In this document: one piece after another, positions 12,022 to 23,215 of the stretch | How the letters are laid out: each line of letters starts with the position of its first letter | Numbering within the stretch: position 1 is the stretch's first letter | From: Cymbidium sinense | Taxonomy: Eukaryota; Streptophyta; Magnoliopsida; Asparagales; Orchidaceae | Direction of reading: 5' to 3' | DNA length: 64,000 nt | Assembly: GCA_021442155.1 (NCBI GenBank) | Contig: CM038217.1 | Coordinates: 148,243,143 to 148,307,142, forward strand | The notes under the pieces: model-generated | Told to the model about the DNA's origin: nothing | The model's input: the letters and a program-made list of their open reading frames with translations, nothing else | The model's database searches: none | Translations under genes and position numbers: made by a program

Positions 12022-14595
12022 TTCAGGGGGTAGTAACTGGAAAGTTCTTTGGGTTTTTTTCTTAGAAAAAATGGTATCACAGTTGACCCAGCCAAAACTA
12101 CATCCATCCTTTCAATGAAACCACCAACTAACCTCTGGGAACTCAAACGGCTACAAAGAAAAAAGACCTCCTGAAGAAGATTCATCTCAAACCTATCAGG
12201 AAGGTGCCAACCGTTTTCATTTCTACCAACTCCAAGCCCTTATTATGATTCATTTTATGCAAAGTTTTATGCAAAAATCCCTTTTTTTGATACCTTACAT
12301 TATTTCCATTACTCATCCTTTGCATACTTTGGTGTTCCTAACTACCCACTTATTTTTGATTGATCCCCAGTCTAGTAAGAAATACAGTTGATCTTTTGCA
12401 TCCGCTTCAAGAAAGCAACCAAAATAGTCGAGATGAGAAGCCTGGCTCAGCCGATGAGAAAGGTAAAGATTGAAAGAACTTGGTAGCTTCAGACGAGATG
12501 AAGGCGCTAGACTAAACCACTTGACATAGGGGGTCCCATTCTGAATAAGGGAAGTGGCTAGGCAGCCTTTGAAGGTCATAGATTGAGTCATTCTTGTATT
12601 TTCAGATCTATTCTTCTATTGGACGATATTCATGGGGAATCTACTTCGAGCATTGAAGTAGAAGCAAGGTGTGCAGCGTTGAGGAACCTATCTTCTTGAT
12701 TCTCCAATCACTGGACTGTGGGAAAGAAAGATGACCCCGACCTTCTTTCCTCTGTTCAATAGTAGTAAATTGAGTTCAGTAGCGCCTAAACAGAATAAGA
12801 AAAAGAGGGCTATAAGTTGGCCTTTTTCTATAAGGACTACTCGCCTTTTGATGGCTTGGCTTTGCTATTGCTCCGTAGTGGTGGTCGGCCTTTCAAGGAG
12901 TCTTCCTACCATACCAGAATGCCTATGTTCTTTCTAGTGTGTCAAGGAAGTTCTATCTCTAGAGGCAAGACAGCTTCGACTCCAAAGGCGCTTGCTAAGG
13001 GGCTTCCATTCATCATGAGACTACATACCTGCTCTCCGTGGATAGTCACCCATCACACGGCTCTCAAACCCAACCTGTGGTGGATCCTAAGGGATAAAGT
13101 CAAAATGCTTGATCCTTTTCCCCATACTTTGAGATGCTCCTCCCCGTCGATCAAGCAGTGACGCTGCTCGTGATAGGAGCCGCTAACATTCGATTCGGAT
13201 AAGTCAAGTCTGTCAGTTTGCTCAAGTGGTCTTCCCTAATGTTCATAGTTGTTCTGGTTTGAGAAAGGAGCACCACCAAGTCCACTAGGGGCATGCCAAA
13301 GCAACTGGGGCCCGGGTCAGTATGGTATGGCATTTCTGGTTATAGAAGAAAAGAGTGAATAGGCGGATCGAACTCCAAGCAAAGTTTCAAGCGGTAGATC
13401 GAGATAGTAGAGAACCGTGATTGATCTCCCATTCATAGAAAAGGTGAATCGAGCTCGACAGTCACTCGGAAGAAAACATCGCACACATTTTTCATGAAAG
13501 CTTTTCCCGCATATGATAAGCATCCGAGAACAACAAATACAAGGGGAGGGTAGCGATAAGATCAATGTATAGTATGGCATTAGTGTTATCTCTTGCCAAC
13601 TTCGGTCTCAAGCAGGGAAAGAGCTACGGATACCGCAAGCAAGCATGTAAGACTCCTCTGCTGACCTGATGAAAGAGCCATCGGTGACAAGAGAATCTTT
13701 GATAAGATGGGGCGCCCCCAAGAATGAAAAAAAATTGGATCTTCAAATGAAGCCAAGGATGATCTCTATGTTATGTTCCAAGATCGCCGTAACCAATTCA
13801 TGCATCCACGTGGATGCCGTGTTCTTTAGTGAGGAGATGGAAATCGATCTGGAGGCTGGAAGATTCGGTGTCAAGCTAGAGGGTAGCGGAAAAGTTTGCA
13901 TGTTTGACATTGGCAACCCGATTTTCTTTGGAAGGCACTCTTAAGGCCTTTCTGGGTGATGAATGTTCTCTGACGGGACTTTTCATCAGCGCCTTCCAAA
14001 GAATACACCGTTGGATAGATACACCCTTAGCGTTGAATGTAGATGGATTCACCAGCTCTATCCCTGAAAGGTTGACTTGAGGCTTACTTAAACGATGAAG
14101 AAATAGCACCCGAGCCAAATCTAGTAAAGATGGGGCCTCGAAGATTGACAAGACGTCGGTTTCTTCTCCCATCGATTGAGGGTATTGGGTAAAAGAATGG
14201 GTGATCGATGAAAGAAAGAAATCTCCTGGAATGGGTCAGTCTTATTTGCCGGGCAATCACTCCTAGGCCGTTGAGCATGCCGGTAGTCAATTAAGAACAC
14301 TAACACATCGAAACGGAAAGGGCTTGAAGGCTTCCAATTTTGTACCCAACGGGGATCCCAATCCTACTTGACCCGAAAACTAAACTTGTTAGGAGTATTT
14401 TGGAGAAAGATAGGTAAGCGGTTAGCCAGAAAGGAATTCCTTTTTCTATGGATTCTGGAGAGAGGAAAAAAGAAAATGTTTCATTTCATATAAGGAGAGC
14501 TGGCTTCAAGCAAGGCTATAGTGTGTTCCCAAGTGGGCAGGGATAGAGAGTTTGTCTAGAGAAGTCACTAGAGGCGTGGAGACCGATCTTTTCTT
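12022..14595. other. Unassigned mitochondrial-type sequence
   Basis: Several frames of 60-114 codons occur (12,313-12,591 -, 12,817-13,161 +, 13,317-13,580 -, 13,669-13,944 +, 13,876-14,172 -). They overlap on opposite strands and carry no motif I recognise. I treat them as chance frames in mitochondrial-type DNA. Confidence 0.4.
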
Positions 14596-14855
14596 GTGAT
14601 CAGCCTTCAATGGAAGACTACAAGGAATTAGGATTATTAGTCATCGGAATCATAATGACAAGCTAATAGCCACTTGATCTTTCTTTCTATATATAGGATA
14701 TAGGATCCTCTAGTCACTCTATGACCTCTGCTTTTCTTTTACCATCCGGAAAGTTAAGAAACTTGACTTCTCTTCAAAGCTAGTTGGCCATCATACCGGT
14801 TCAAATGAAAACTTCCTCATGCCGAGTGAAGAGTGACCAAATTCACTACCCAAGT
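14596..14855 (+). repeat. 260-bp direct repeat, copy 1
   Basis: This segment recurs at 16,721-16,981 in the same orientation. Shared landmarks in order are CCTTCAATGGAAG, CATAATGACAAGCTAAT, CACTTGATCTTTC, CTATATATAGG, CTTTTCTTTTACCATC, AAACTTGACTTCTC and TTCACTACCCAAG. The copies differ by substitutions and by many 1-6 base indels, so they have diverged for some time. Confidence 0.9.
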
Positions 14856-15954
14856 TGGCTAGAAATCGGTGATCTCCCTATGCAACAACCTACCATTACC
14901 ATGTCAAAGTTGGATATGTAAGATGTCCATAGGAATGAAATACTAGACTACTTTCACTTTTCTGCTTGAAGGGGGCTCCTTCTCACCTCTTAGCCAAGGG
15001 TGCTTGGAGGAAGGCCCTAATGCCATTGCCATTTTGTTGGATGAGAGAAAGAACCATAAGCATTAGATAGAGTAGCGGGAAGGGATGAGTTCATACCAGA
15101 TCTTACCCGACAATCTCATTAGCTTGGTTTCAGTGAGTTGAAGAGATGAGGATGAAGTGAGTTCAGTTTCCTCGGGTGATAAAGAATAGGAATTTCGTTC
15201 ATCACAAATTGACTTAGATAGAGTAAGAAAGGATTTCATGGATCCGTCATCCCAGGCTATCAAGCTCAAGGTCATTTAGCTTAGGAAGGTAGTCGACCCA
15301 ACCCAGTTGTCTGCTAACAAAGTAGAATTGGAAATGTAGTCAAGTAGATGATTGTTCCTCCACATAGGTGTTGCTCTGGTTTGGACCTACGTGAATAAGT
15401 TCAGTGAAGTAAGGGAGCCTGAAGGCTTTTCCAAGCTAGCGGCTCATGGCTCGCTCAGTTCACTCACGAAGTTCTTTAGATCAGTAGCTCTATCTATGAT
15501 CCGATAGAGTCTTGCTCGTAAAGGAAGAGAAGGCTTTGCTCGAAGAAGACCTTGCATGTGTGGACAAATGGTTAGACACGGACATCAATTTTGGTCAAGA
15601 AGAAGTGAAAAGAAAAGTGACATGGGTTGTTGTCACCTTTCTTTCTCACTAGACGGGAATATGTATCTCGATTCAGGCAAGCATTGACTTTGAGTTTGGC
15701 AAGTACCGAGTTGATTCATAGATTTGTTGAACCGTTCAGCTACATGATGATTTGATCAATCTTACCCGGGTACATTAGCTCCCCGATTCTCGTCTCTTCC
15801 GAAGGCGAGAAGAACAGAATGAATTCTAGAACCCACCAGGTAATCTAGAACGCGTTGAATCAGATGCTTGGATTGTTGACAAGTGGCAGACACATCACTG
15901 ATCGATGCCTATAAGTATGAGGCTCAGGGCTTTCTTCAAAGGTTTCCAAAATCT
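14856..15954. other. Unassigned mitochondrial-type sequence
   Basis: No gene was recognised on either strand. The 15,063-15,275 frame (-) has no known motif. Confidence 0.4.
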
Positions 15955-16310
15955 CTCTTTTTAGAGAGAGAGACTATTTCACCAATCGAATGCGTATCAT
16001 CTTCATACCTAACGATTTCCCACAAAGTGGTGATGAAATGTATAACTTGTACAAATCGCATAAATCTTTCCATTTTCCAATTTGATCCGATCCATTCGGT
16101 GGAGCTATGTACCGATACATTTCTTCAATACATCTAACAGGAACAAATAGTCAATTTGGAAAAAACTTATTGTCGCCTCTTTCGGATATGAATCTATTGA
16201 AGGGAATAACTTGCATCTGTATCTCAGTTTCAATTCGAACATGGGTTTGATTCACACTCGTGAGAAAGACAAGATCAAATTAGACCAGAAAAGCCCGTGC
16301 TCGGGAGAAG
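15955..16310 (+). pseudogene. ycf2: Plastid ycf2 fragment (central N-terminal half)
   Basis: Starting near 15,958 the sequence encodes [11 protein letters not shown], and after a frameshift [17 protein letters not shown]. It continues through KSFHFPIXSDPF-like, SGTN.QFGKNLLSPLSDMN and FNSNMGLIHTREKDKIK near 16,270. This follows plastid Ycf2 about one half of the way along the protein, upstream of the P-loop piece found at 10,630. Several single-base indels and an internal loss break the frame. In plastids this segment precedes the P-loop segment, so the order here is reversed. Confidence 0.88.
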
Positions 16311-16720
16311 AATAATCTGGTCTTTTCCACATCAAAGGGGAATCTTTTGTTACAATAGAACCAAAAGTGATGTGGATCATTCAAGAATCAAGTCGGCTTT
16401 ATAAAAAGAAGATAGAAAAGAACTTCTATGAAATAGTTTCACTGGATTACAATTGTCTCGATCGTGGGATATCATTGAGAAATAGAATCGATAGACCGCT
16501 GATCACTAAGAGGGATGGACTGATATCTTTGGAATTAGTTCCATCATGACTTTTCTTTTTCTTTTCTCTTTATTGCAAACCAAGGGGTACTAACTCACCA
16601 GTCCTCTCAACCACAAGAGATAGTTGCCCATCATACTCACTAACTAAACTTGCCTCTAAGAGGGGCTCGCTCGGCGTTTGGATCACTTACAATACACCGG
16701 CGCTATACATTCCATTTTCA
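16311..16720. other. Unassigned stretch with a 60-codon frame
   Basis: The frame at 16,367-16,549 (+) encodes a basic 60-residue peptide containing [20 protein letters not shown]. It follows the ycf2 fragment directly and has the texture of organelle coding sequence, but I cannot assign it to Ycf2 or to any other family. Confidence 0.35.
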
Positions 16721-16981
16721 GTGATCACGCCTTCAATGGAAGTCTCAGGAATTAGGATTAGTCAGTCAAATCATAATGACAAGCTAATGTACCACTTGAT
16801 CTTTCTTTCTATATATAGGCTATAGGATCCTATATGCTAGTCACTCTATGACCCTTTTCTTTTACCATCAAGAAAGTTAGAAACTTGACTTCTCTTCAAA
16901 GCGCTAGTTGGCCGCTTCGATAGTTCAAATGAAAACATCCTCGATGCCGAAGTGAAGTGAGTGACCAATTCACTACCCAAG
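16721..16981 (+). repeat. 260-bp direct repeat, copy 2
   Basis: This is the second copy of the repeat at 14,596-14,855, in the same orientation, with the ycf2 fragment lying between the two. It carries extra bases at several sites (for example GCGCTAGTTGG against GCTAGTTGG) and a few missing ones. Confidence 0.9.
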
Positions 16982-17479
16982 GCTACTTGGGCTTTTCCAG
17001 GATATCTAATCCAATGGAATTGGGCATCATAATGATGCCACTACCAAAAGTAGTACCAACTATCGTAGATTCCCCAACGAGCTGAGTTATTTCAACGTCC
17101 GATTTGAAATCTTTCCTAGCTTCTGTAGAATATAAACAGGGATTATTCTAAAAGCAATAGAGAGATGCTTTCTTAGAAGCTATATGCTTGTAGGCTTGGA
17201 AAGAAATAGGAAGGACCCATCCGCTCAGTAGCCTTCATTCGTGATTGAAGTTCTGTCTGTCATGAAGGTCTCCTATTTATTTTCACACCATCATCCAGAC
17301 GTCTTTTTTGAGTAAGTCAACTTGCCTTTCAAGCACTAGTCCCTTTTCTTCAATAAAGAGAGAATCAAGTTCTTCTATCAAGTAATTCGAAAGTGTATGA
17401 CGGATAGAATAAAGAGAATATGAAAGATAGAATAAAGAGAATGGGATGAAGTGATAAAAGAATCGGAGAAAGACTAGAT
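16982..17479. other. End of the organelle block and junction to retrotransposon
   Basis: No gene was seen. Near the end is a short tandem duplication, GATAGAATAAAGAGAAT at about 17,404 and again at about 17,426. Similarity to the LTR family begins at about 17,480, where AGACTAGATG occurs twice about 24 bp apart. The edge is placed by where alignment to the LTR copy at about 59,315 begins by eye, so it is good to perhaps 20 bp. Confidence 0.5.
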
Positions 17480-19425
17480 GTTAGGGTGCATTTGCATAGA
17501 CTAGATGATATAACAATCTTAGTCTAATCATATCTTCTGCAGGGGATTGTGCTTAAGGGATGCTGTAATAAAAATATAAAATTCTTTTGCTGTGCAGGTT
17601 GCTTATACCCCTTAGCATGATCCAAATTAGGACAGGTGTACTTGGTTATGCATGTGTGGGATGCTAAGTCCAAATTATTTATATAACTTTTTGGGTTGTG
17701 TGGTATATTTAGCTAATCTCTATTTTGCATGTTTAGTTAAATTTATCTTTCCCATTTTAATGTAATTTTTATAGTTAAGATTTGGAATGAATGTTATGGG
17801 GGAAATTAAGGTGAACATTGGTCATAAGACCATGTCTTATGTACCATGTGATGCCTTGGAGAAAACTACATTCCAAGTCAAAATTAAGAAAGAAAGAAAT
17901 GAAGAAAGGAAGAAATGAAGAATGAAGAATGAAGACCACCATAACATGAATTCCTTTAAATTATAATTATTCATTTGTGTGTTGTATAAGGGTGAGCTGC
18001 TACCCATTTTTCCTTCTATATATGTGGAACCACCACATCTCTTATTATTTTACACTAATTTTATAAATTGATTGATGTTTTGTTTATGATTGTGCAATTA
18101 GGATGGAATGATTTTCCTAGTTTATTAATTACTTGATAGTTGTTGAATGGCCTCGATGTGAGTAGACTCTTAGGGAAGAATAAATTTTCTATCCAATTAA
18201 TTAACTCAAAATTAAATTAAATAACTCATAACCTCACCTAAAAAGCCTAGGACATAAGTCAAGATAATAAAAGATTTAGCAACCCCTTTGCTAGATGTTG
18301 TATGTCTAACATCATGCATAAAATATATTACTTCACTCTTGCAAGTGGAGGGCTTCCACCTTTTCCAGCGAAAATGGCTTGACCTTTGAGAGCCATGGTG
18401 AAAACACACCTCCTTCTTTTTGATTTTGGACCATAACCAATTTCTCATGCATTAGGCATATGAAATCCCATAACCTGTGTCAAATAAAAATGTCCAAAAA
18501 TAAAATAAAACTTAACAAAATTTGTATTAGATTAAGTCATTTATTCATGTCCTTCATGATCTAGTCTCTCAGACAGTGTGTTTAAGGACTTAGTCTTCTT
18601 TCTAAATAAACAACAGCTCAGCCATCTTGCAAAGTTTAAGACTCACTTACATGTATTTAAAATTGAAGGAGGAGTCAGTTCGCAATCACCCCTAAGCGGT
18701 TGTAAGTCTAACATTCAGGTGGTTTATTCTCTCTTTTGGAGATAAACCATAAACCCATTTTTGCCTTAAATTTAGGTCACGCCTTGGCCCTCGCCAAAGC
18801 TCCCTAAATTTAGGATATGAGGTTGTTGTTTCCCTTTGTAGGCTATAAGCATAAATCCTCACCTCTTAGGCATTTCCATGATCTCGTGTTATGGAATTGT
18901 AAGCCCTAAATTTCTAATAAAAATTCAACTCAAACATATAATTCTTCTTAAATTTTTAAAAAATAAAGCCCAACCATATGATAGTTTGGGATGTTCGCTA
19001 TATTTCCTAGCATCTTAAGCATCCCCTACTCATCTCCCTTTGGTTTCAATAATAACTCCCTTCTTTTGATCAATCCCACTTGATTTTCTAAAAATAGCAA
19101 ATTTGTTGATAGTCATATGTTCAAAATCTTTGGAGATAATGATCATTTACCTTAATCAAGAGTATTCTTAAAAATCTCATTCCTTAAGATGTAATTAACT
19201 ATGGGGGCTTGCCTCCATAAGAAACTTAACGAACCCGGTTTAAATAAATCCTACTTTACTTTTTCATGTAAAGTAGGGGAAAGATATCTGGTATATTCGA
19301 AGACCCATTATCCTTAGGAGTCGTTATTAGGTGGTCAGGTTCATTATAGGATGGTGAGTTCTATCTCTCGAGATAGTACATCATTCCTCAATGTCACACC
19401 CAATCTCCTAATGAGTCGGATCACA
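17480..19425 (+). repeat. 5'-truncated LTR (type C), + strand
   Basis: This stretch is colinear with the last 1.9 kb of the LTR ending at 61,185 and with the LTR ending at 40,505. Shared landmarks are GGGGATTGTGCTTAAGG, the AAGGGT(A/G)AGC start-site region, CATGCATTAGGCATATGAA, CTATGGGGGCTTGCC and a final block with GAGATAGTAC. It is also the inverse of the - strand LTR at 20,934-23,215. The 5' part is missing at the junction with organelle DNA. The end is set by CA at 19,424-19,425, directly followed by a primer-binding site. Confidence 0.85.
17985..17990 (+). promoter_or_regulatory. LTR TATA-like box
   Basis: TATAAG is followed by GGTGAGCTGC and lies at the same alignment position as TATATAAG at 59,796 and TATATG at 39,070. 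The conserved GGGT(A/G)AGC just downstream in all LTR copies suggests the RNA start region, which would mark the U3/R border. Confidence 0.5.
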
Positions 19426-19437
19426 TGGTGTCCCAAC
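19426..19437 (+). other. Primer-binding site of the truncated + element
   Basis: TGGTGTCCCAAC follows the LTR-terminal CA with no gap. The TGG start is expected for pairing with the CCA end of a tRNA primer. The same motif follows the LTR at 40,505 and, inverted, lies next to the LTR end at 20,934. It is not the common initiator-Met site; I could not assign the tRNA. Confidence 0.7.
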
Positions 19438-20921
19438 TATACATTTTTCAAATTCCAAGTTTGGAAAATAAAAAAACCATAGAACTTAAAATTTAAAATT
19501 TCTTCCATATAAAGTAAAAGTAAAGAAAACATTTTGGTACATTCAATGCATCATTCCATCCTTAATAAAATTATGCCCATTATAATTATGATTTCTATCT
19601 TTTGAGATAGTGCATCTTTCCTTAAATGCATCACTTCAATATACCTAAGGCGTGTCCCCAATATCCAAAAAATAAATTAACACAAAGTGTTTTGGTTCAA
19701 TTGGATTGAGTCAATTTGGCTTGGATTTGATTTTGATTTTGTCAGAAGCCAGTAAACCAATTTAATAATTGATTGAAAGGGGTGGTAATTTAAATTAAAT
19801 GATTTAGGAAATGATTTCAACTTTATTTGCTCACGTTCCCCAATCAATTGAAACATCACTTCACTTTACAAATCAATTTGGGTTAATTTGGGTTAATTTG
19901 ATTTGATCTTTGTCAAGTTAGTTTAACTTGGGTCAAGATGGCTAATTGGGTTTCATTTGGCTCAATGGAGGGCCAAGTCATGTTCAAATATAGATTATAG
20001 GTTAGTATGAATCATTGGTTTCAATTAATTCAGCTTGGGTTGAGATTTGGCTAGTTTGGTTCATGTAGGTTAAGTGGATTAACTTGGTTAAATGACCAAG
20101 TTGGCTTGGTTTGACCCAATTGATGACAATTGATCAATCAAGGATAACGATCATCATAGGAGGTTTTGGTAGGTTTGATTCAATCTAATTTGGGTAGGAT
20201 TGGAATTTGGTTCAAATTGGTCAAATTGGTCATTTTGGGTAAAGTAGAACAATTGGGTTTAGTTTAATCAATTTTGGGTTGAATTGAGTTTAGTTAGATT
20301 TATATATGGATTTAAGATTGTAATTGATTTGGGTTCAAATGGGTTTTAGATTTGAATATTTCAAGTCAAATGGGTTAGGTTAGGTTTGATTGAATTAATT
20401 TTGGCTTAGGTTATTTGATTATAAATTTCATATATATTTGGGATGATGATTATGGAAATAATTGATTCATGAGAAAATCAATTGAGTTTTGACTTAGATT
20501 GGAGGCAATTTTGGCTAAGTCCATGGGATTAAATCATATGGATTAGGAAGGATTGATTTAATTTTATTTTTAATTTAGCTTCATTTGAATTGATTGTGAA
20601 TTTGATTATAGATTTCATTTATATTTGGGATAATTATTGGAGAATTGATTTATTCATGGAAAATTAATTAAATTTGATTTGGATTGAGGATAATTTTGGC
20701 TAAGTCCATAGGATCAAAATCATGGGCTTAAGAAATGTCGATTTGATTTTGTATTTGGCCATGGGTTTCAATCACTTGGTTTGGAGTTTGAATTTGAATT
20801 AGGAATTTGAATTTGGATGAATTGGATGAATTGGATTTGAGGCTTGGTTTAGCTTAAGAAGGAAAGTATGGATTTGGTTTGGCTATAGGCTATGTGTGGT
20901 GTTTATTTTTGGAATGTGTAT
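19438..20921 (-). repeat. Leader spacer with inverted AT-rich module
   Basis: The first 250 bp (to about 19,690) is AT-rich and includes another partial LTR-end-like block near 19,590-19,660. From about 19,690 to 20,915 the - strand matches the front part of the type A LTRs (compare 54,350-55,600 and 35,100-36,130). It is rich in AAATTGACC, CCAAATTGGATTGA and GGGTCAAACCAAG motifs. The module is therefore inverted relative to the LTR that precedes it. No coding sequence was found. Confidence 0.65.
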
Positions 20922-20933
20922 GGGGGGACACCA
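20922..20933 (-). other. Primer-binding site, - strand
   Basis: On the - strand the bases read TGGTGTCCCCCC directly after the LTR-terminal CA at 20,934. This is the same site as at 19,426, in opposite orientation. Confidence 0.6.
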
Positions 20934-23215
20934 TGCAAATCGTAGGATTTACTTATTGAAGTGAACGTGTATGACATTGAGGTGTGATGTACTATCTAAA
21001 AATATAGGGCCACCATCCTTCAGTAGACCTAATCACTTAATAAAAACTCCTAAGACATGATGGGTCTTCGAATATACTAGACATTTTCCCCCTACTTTAT
21101 ATGGATGAATAAAGCAGGGTTTAAATTAAATCGGGTTCTAAAGTTCCTTATGGAGGCAAGCCCCCATAGTTAATTCATCTTGAATGGTTTTAGGAATACT
21201 CTTGATTAAAGTAGCAATGCCTCTATTTCAAGGTTAAATCAAAGGATTGGTTATATTTAAAAAATCAATCTAGATAGATCAAATGGAGAGACTTATTTTG
21301 GAAGCCAAAGGAGATGAGTAGGGAATGCTCATAATACTAGGAAGCCTAGTGAGCATCACAATCTTTCTTGTGGTTGGGCTTTATAATTTTGAAGTGAAGA
21401 TAATTACTTTGTTTGAGTTGAATTTTATTTGATTTCTAGGGCTTATAATCCACCAATACAAGGTTGTGAAAATAAGAGGTGAGGATTTATACTTATAGCC
21501 TGAAGAAAACAACAACCTTGGATCCTAAATCTAGGGATCTTCAGTAAGAACCAAAGCACAACCTAAATATACTAAATACAAGCAATGGGCGAACATAAAG
21601 TTCACCTCCACAAGAGAGGATAAATAGCCTGACTTCTGGACTTATAACCTCCTAGAGTGGATGCTAGCTAACTCCTCCTACAATTTAAATCTATGTAGAC
21701 AAGTCTTATGAAATTGTAAGATAGTTGGGCTATTATTTATTTAGAAAAGAAACTAAAGTCCTTAAACTCACTCCCTAAGAAACTAGAGCATGAGTGGTAT
21801 GAGTAATGACTTAATCTAATGCAAAAATATTTTCAAGTTTTATTTAAATTTTGACACTTCATTTTGACAAAGGCTTTAGAATTTTGATGATTATATGCAT
21901 GATGAAATCAGATTGTTGGCTAAATCAATGAAAAATGGGTATTTTCCACCACAAGTAATGCCCTCATAGGTCAAGCATTCCCCTATCATGCAAGGATGAA
22001 AATCTCCTATTTTCAAGAATGAAATAATATGATATGCATGATATGAAATATTCAACCATTTAGCTAAGGGGTTGCTAAATCTTTTAATTATCTTATTTAA
22101 TGCCTAGGCTTTATGGTGAGGTTATGAGTTATTTAAAATTTCAGTTATGAGTTGTAATTAGGTAGAAAATTTATTTTTATCCTAAGAGCCTAATCGCATC
22201 CAAGCGACACATTGAAGCATCAATCAATTAAGAAACTAAGAAAAGCATGCCATTTTTAGTGCATAATTTAAACATAACATCAAATAATTTTATAACTATC
22301 ATGAAAGAATAACAGGCCGGTGTGGTTGGGTACCGCCATACAACTCGAAAGAAAAGATGGGTAGCCAAGCTCTACCCTTATTCAACCAAGAATATGAAAG
22401 AATAATTACAATTTATAAATGAATAAGCATTGGGGATCCTCAAGTCTTCATGTCTTCATGCCTCCTTCATTTCTTTTTTTCCCTTTGATTTAGTGGACTC
22501 GAGGCATCACATGGCATCCCAGGACAAAGCCTTCTAGTCAATGCTCATCCTAACCCCCATAGCACTAATCCTAATTCCTAATACAAAATTATATTAAAAA
22601 TAAGAAAAGTAAATATAACTAAACTTGCAAAATAAGTGTTAGCTAAACACACGTACAACTCTAAGCAGTTAAATATAATTTGGACTTCATACCGCACATG
22701 GGTAACCAAGCCCGATTGTCCTAGCTTGGATTATGCTTAGGTTTGAGCAACATGTAAAGAGAGCATTTATATTTATTTTAAGCACCCCTTAAGCACAATC
22801 CCTTATAGAAAACATCATTAGGCTAAATATGGCCTAATATCTAGTCTATGAGGCATACACCCTAACATTTGATCTACAATAATACATCATAAAACAAAAC
22901 ATACATCATGCTAAACACCACCCTAACATAAAGCTAGAAGTGGTAACTTAATCTAATGTGTGTGTTAAGGCTTGTGTGGTATGTCTTGCTAAGCATTAGA
23001 GTTGTAGTTTAGGATTGTGTGGTATGTCTTGTTAAGGCTTGTGTGGTATGTCTTGCTAAAGTTTGAGATTAGTTAATTAATTAAGTAAGGTAATTAATTT
23101 CTCAATTAAACTCAAATTAAGCTTAATAACTATTCAAAATTAATTAATTAAGGTATGCTCTTGTTAAGGCTTGTGTGGTATGTCTTGAGAACTCACTCCA
23201 AAAGTGAGGTCAACA
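20934..23215 (-). repeat. Complete 2.3-kb LTR (type B), - strand
   Basis: On the - strand it starts TGTTGACCTCACTTTTGGAG at 23,215 and ends CA at 20,934. That start matches the starts of the LTRs at 34,893 and 54,152. The rest matches only the last 2 kb of those LTRs; the roughly 5-kb AT-rich front module is absent. The TATA position shows GAATAAGGGTAGAGC on the - strand near 22,375. It lies directly downstream of the - strand RNase H remnant, so it serves as the 3' LTR of the - strand element, although the sequence next to it is not a clear polypurine tract. Confidence 0.85.
22965..23187 (-). repeat. 24-bp repeats in the 5' part of the type B LTR
   Basis: Four copies of TTAAGGCTTGTGTGGTATGT followed by CTTG (+ strand sense) lie at 22,965, about 23,008, 23,032 and 23,164. 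The second copy is partial. They sit in the predicted U3 of the - strand LTR, where repeated elements may act as enhancers. A related single copy (AAACATACCACACAA) is present near 59,195 in the type A LTR. Confidence 0.8.

Larger units (their letters stand above)
1..17475. other. Organelle-derived block (mitochondrial-type DNA with plastid fragments)
   Basis: This block differs in texture from the AT-rich repeats to its right. It has balanced composition, many short unrelated ORFs and no retrotransposon LTR sequence. It contains an mttB-like fragment and plastid-derived pieces of ycf1, trnK-UUU/psbA, psaC and ycf2, all cut short or frameshifted and out of plastid order. Seed-plant mitochondrial genomes are known to collect plastid DNA, LINE fragments and short repeats, and all three are seen here. 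Direct linkage to tens of kilobases of LTR retrotransposon suggests a nuclear copy of mitochondrial DNA. A chimeric assembly join near 17,475 is the main alternative. Confidence 0.75.
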
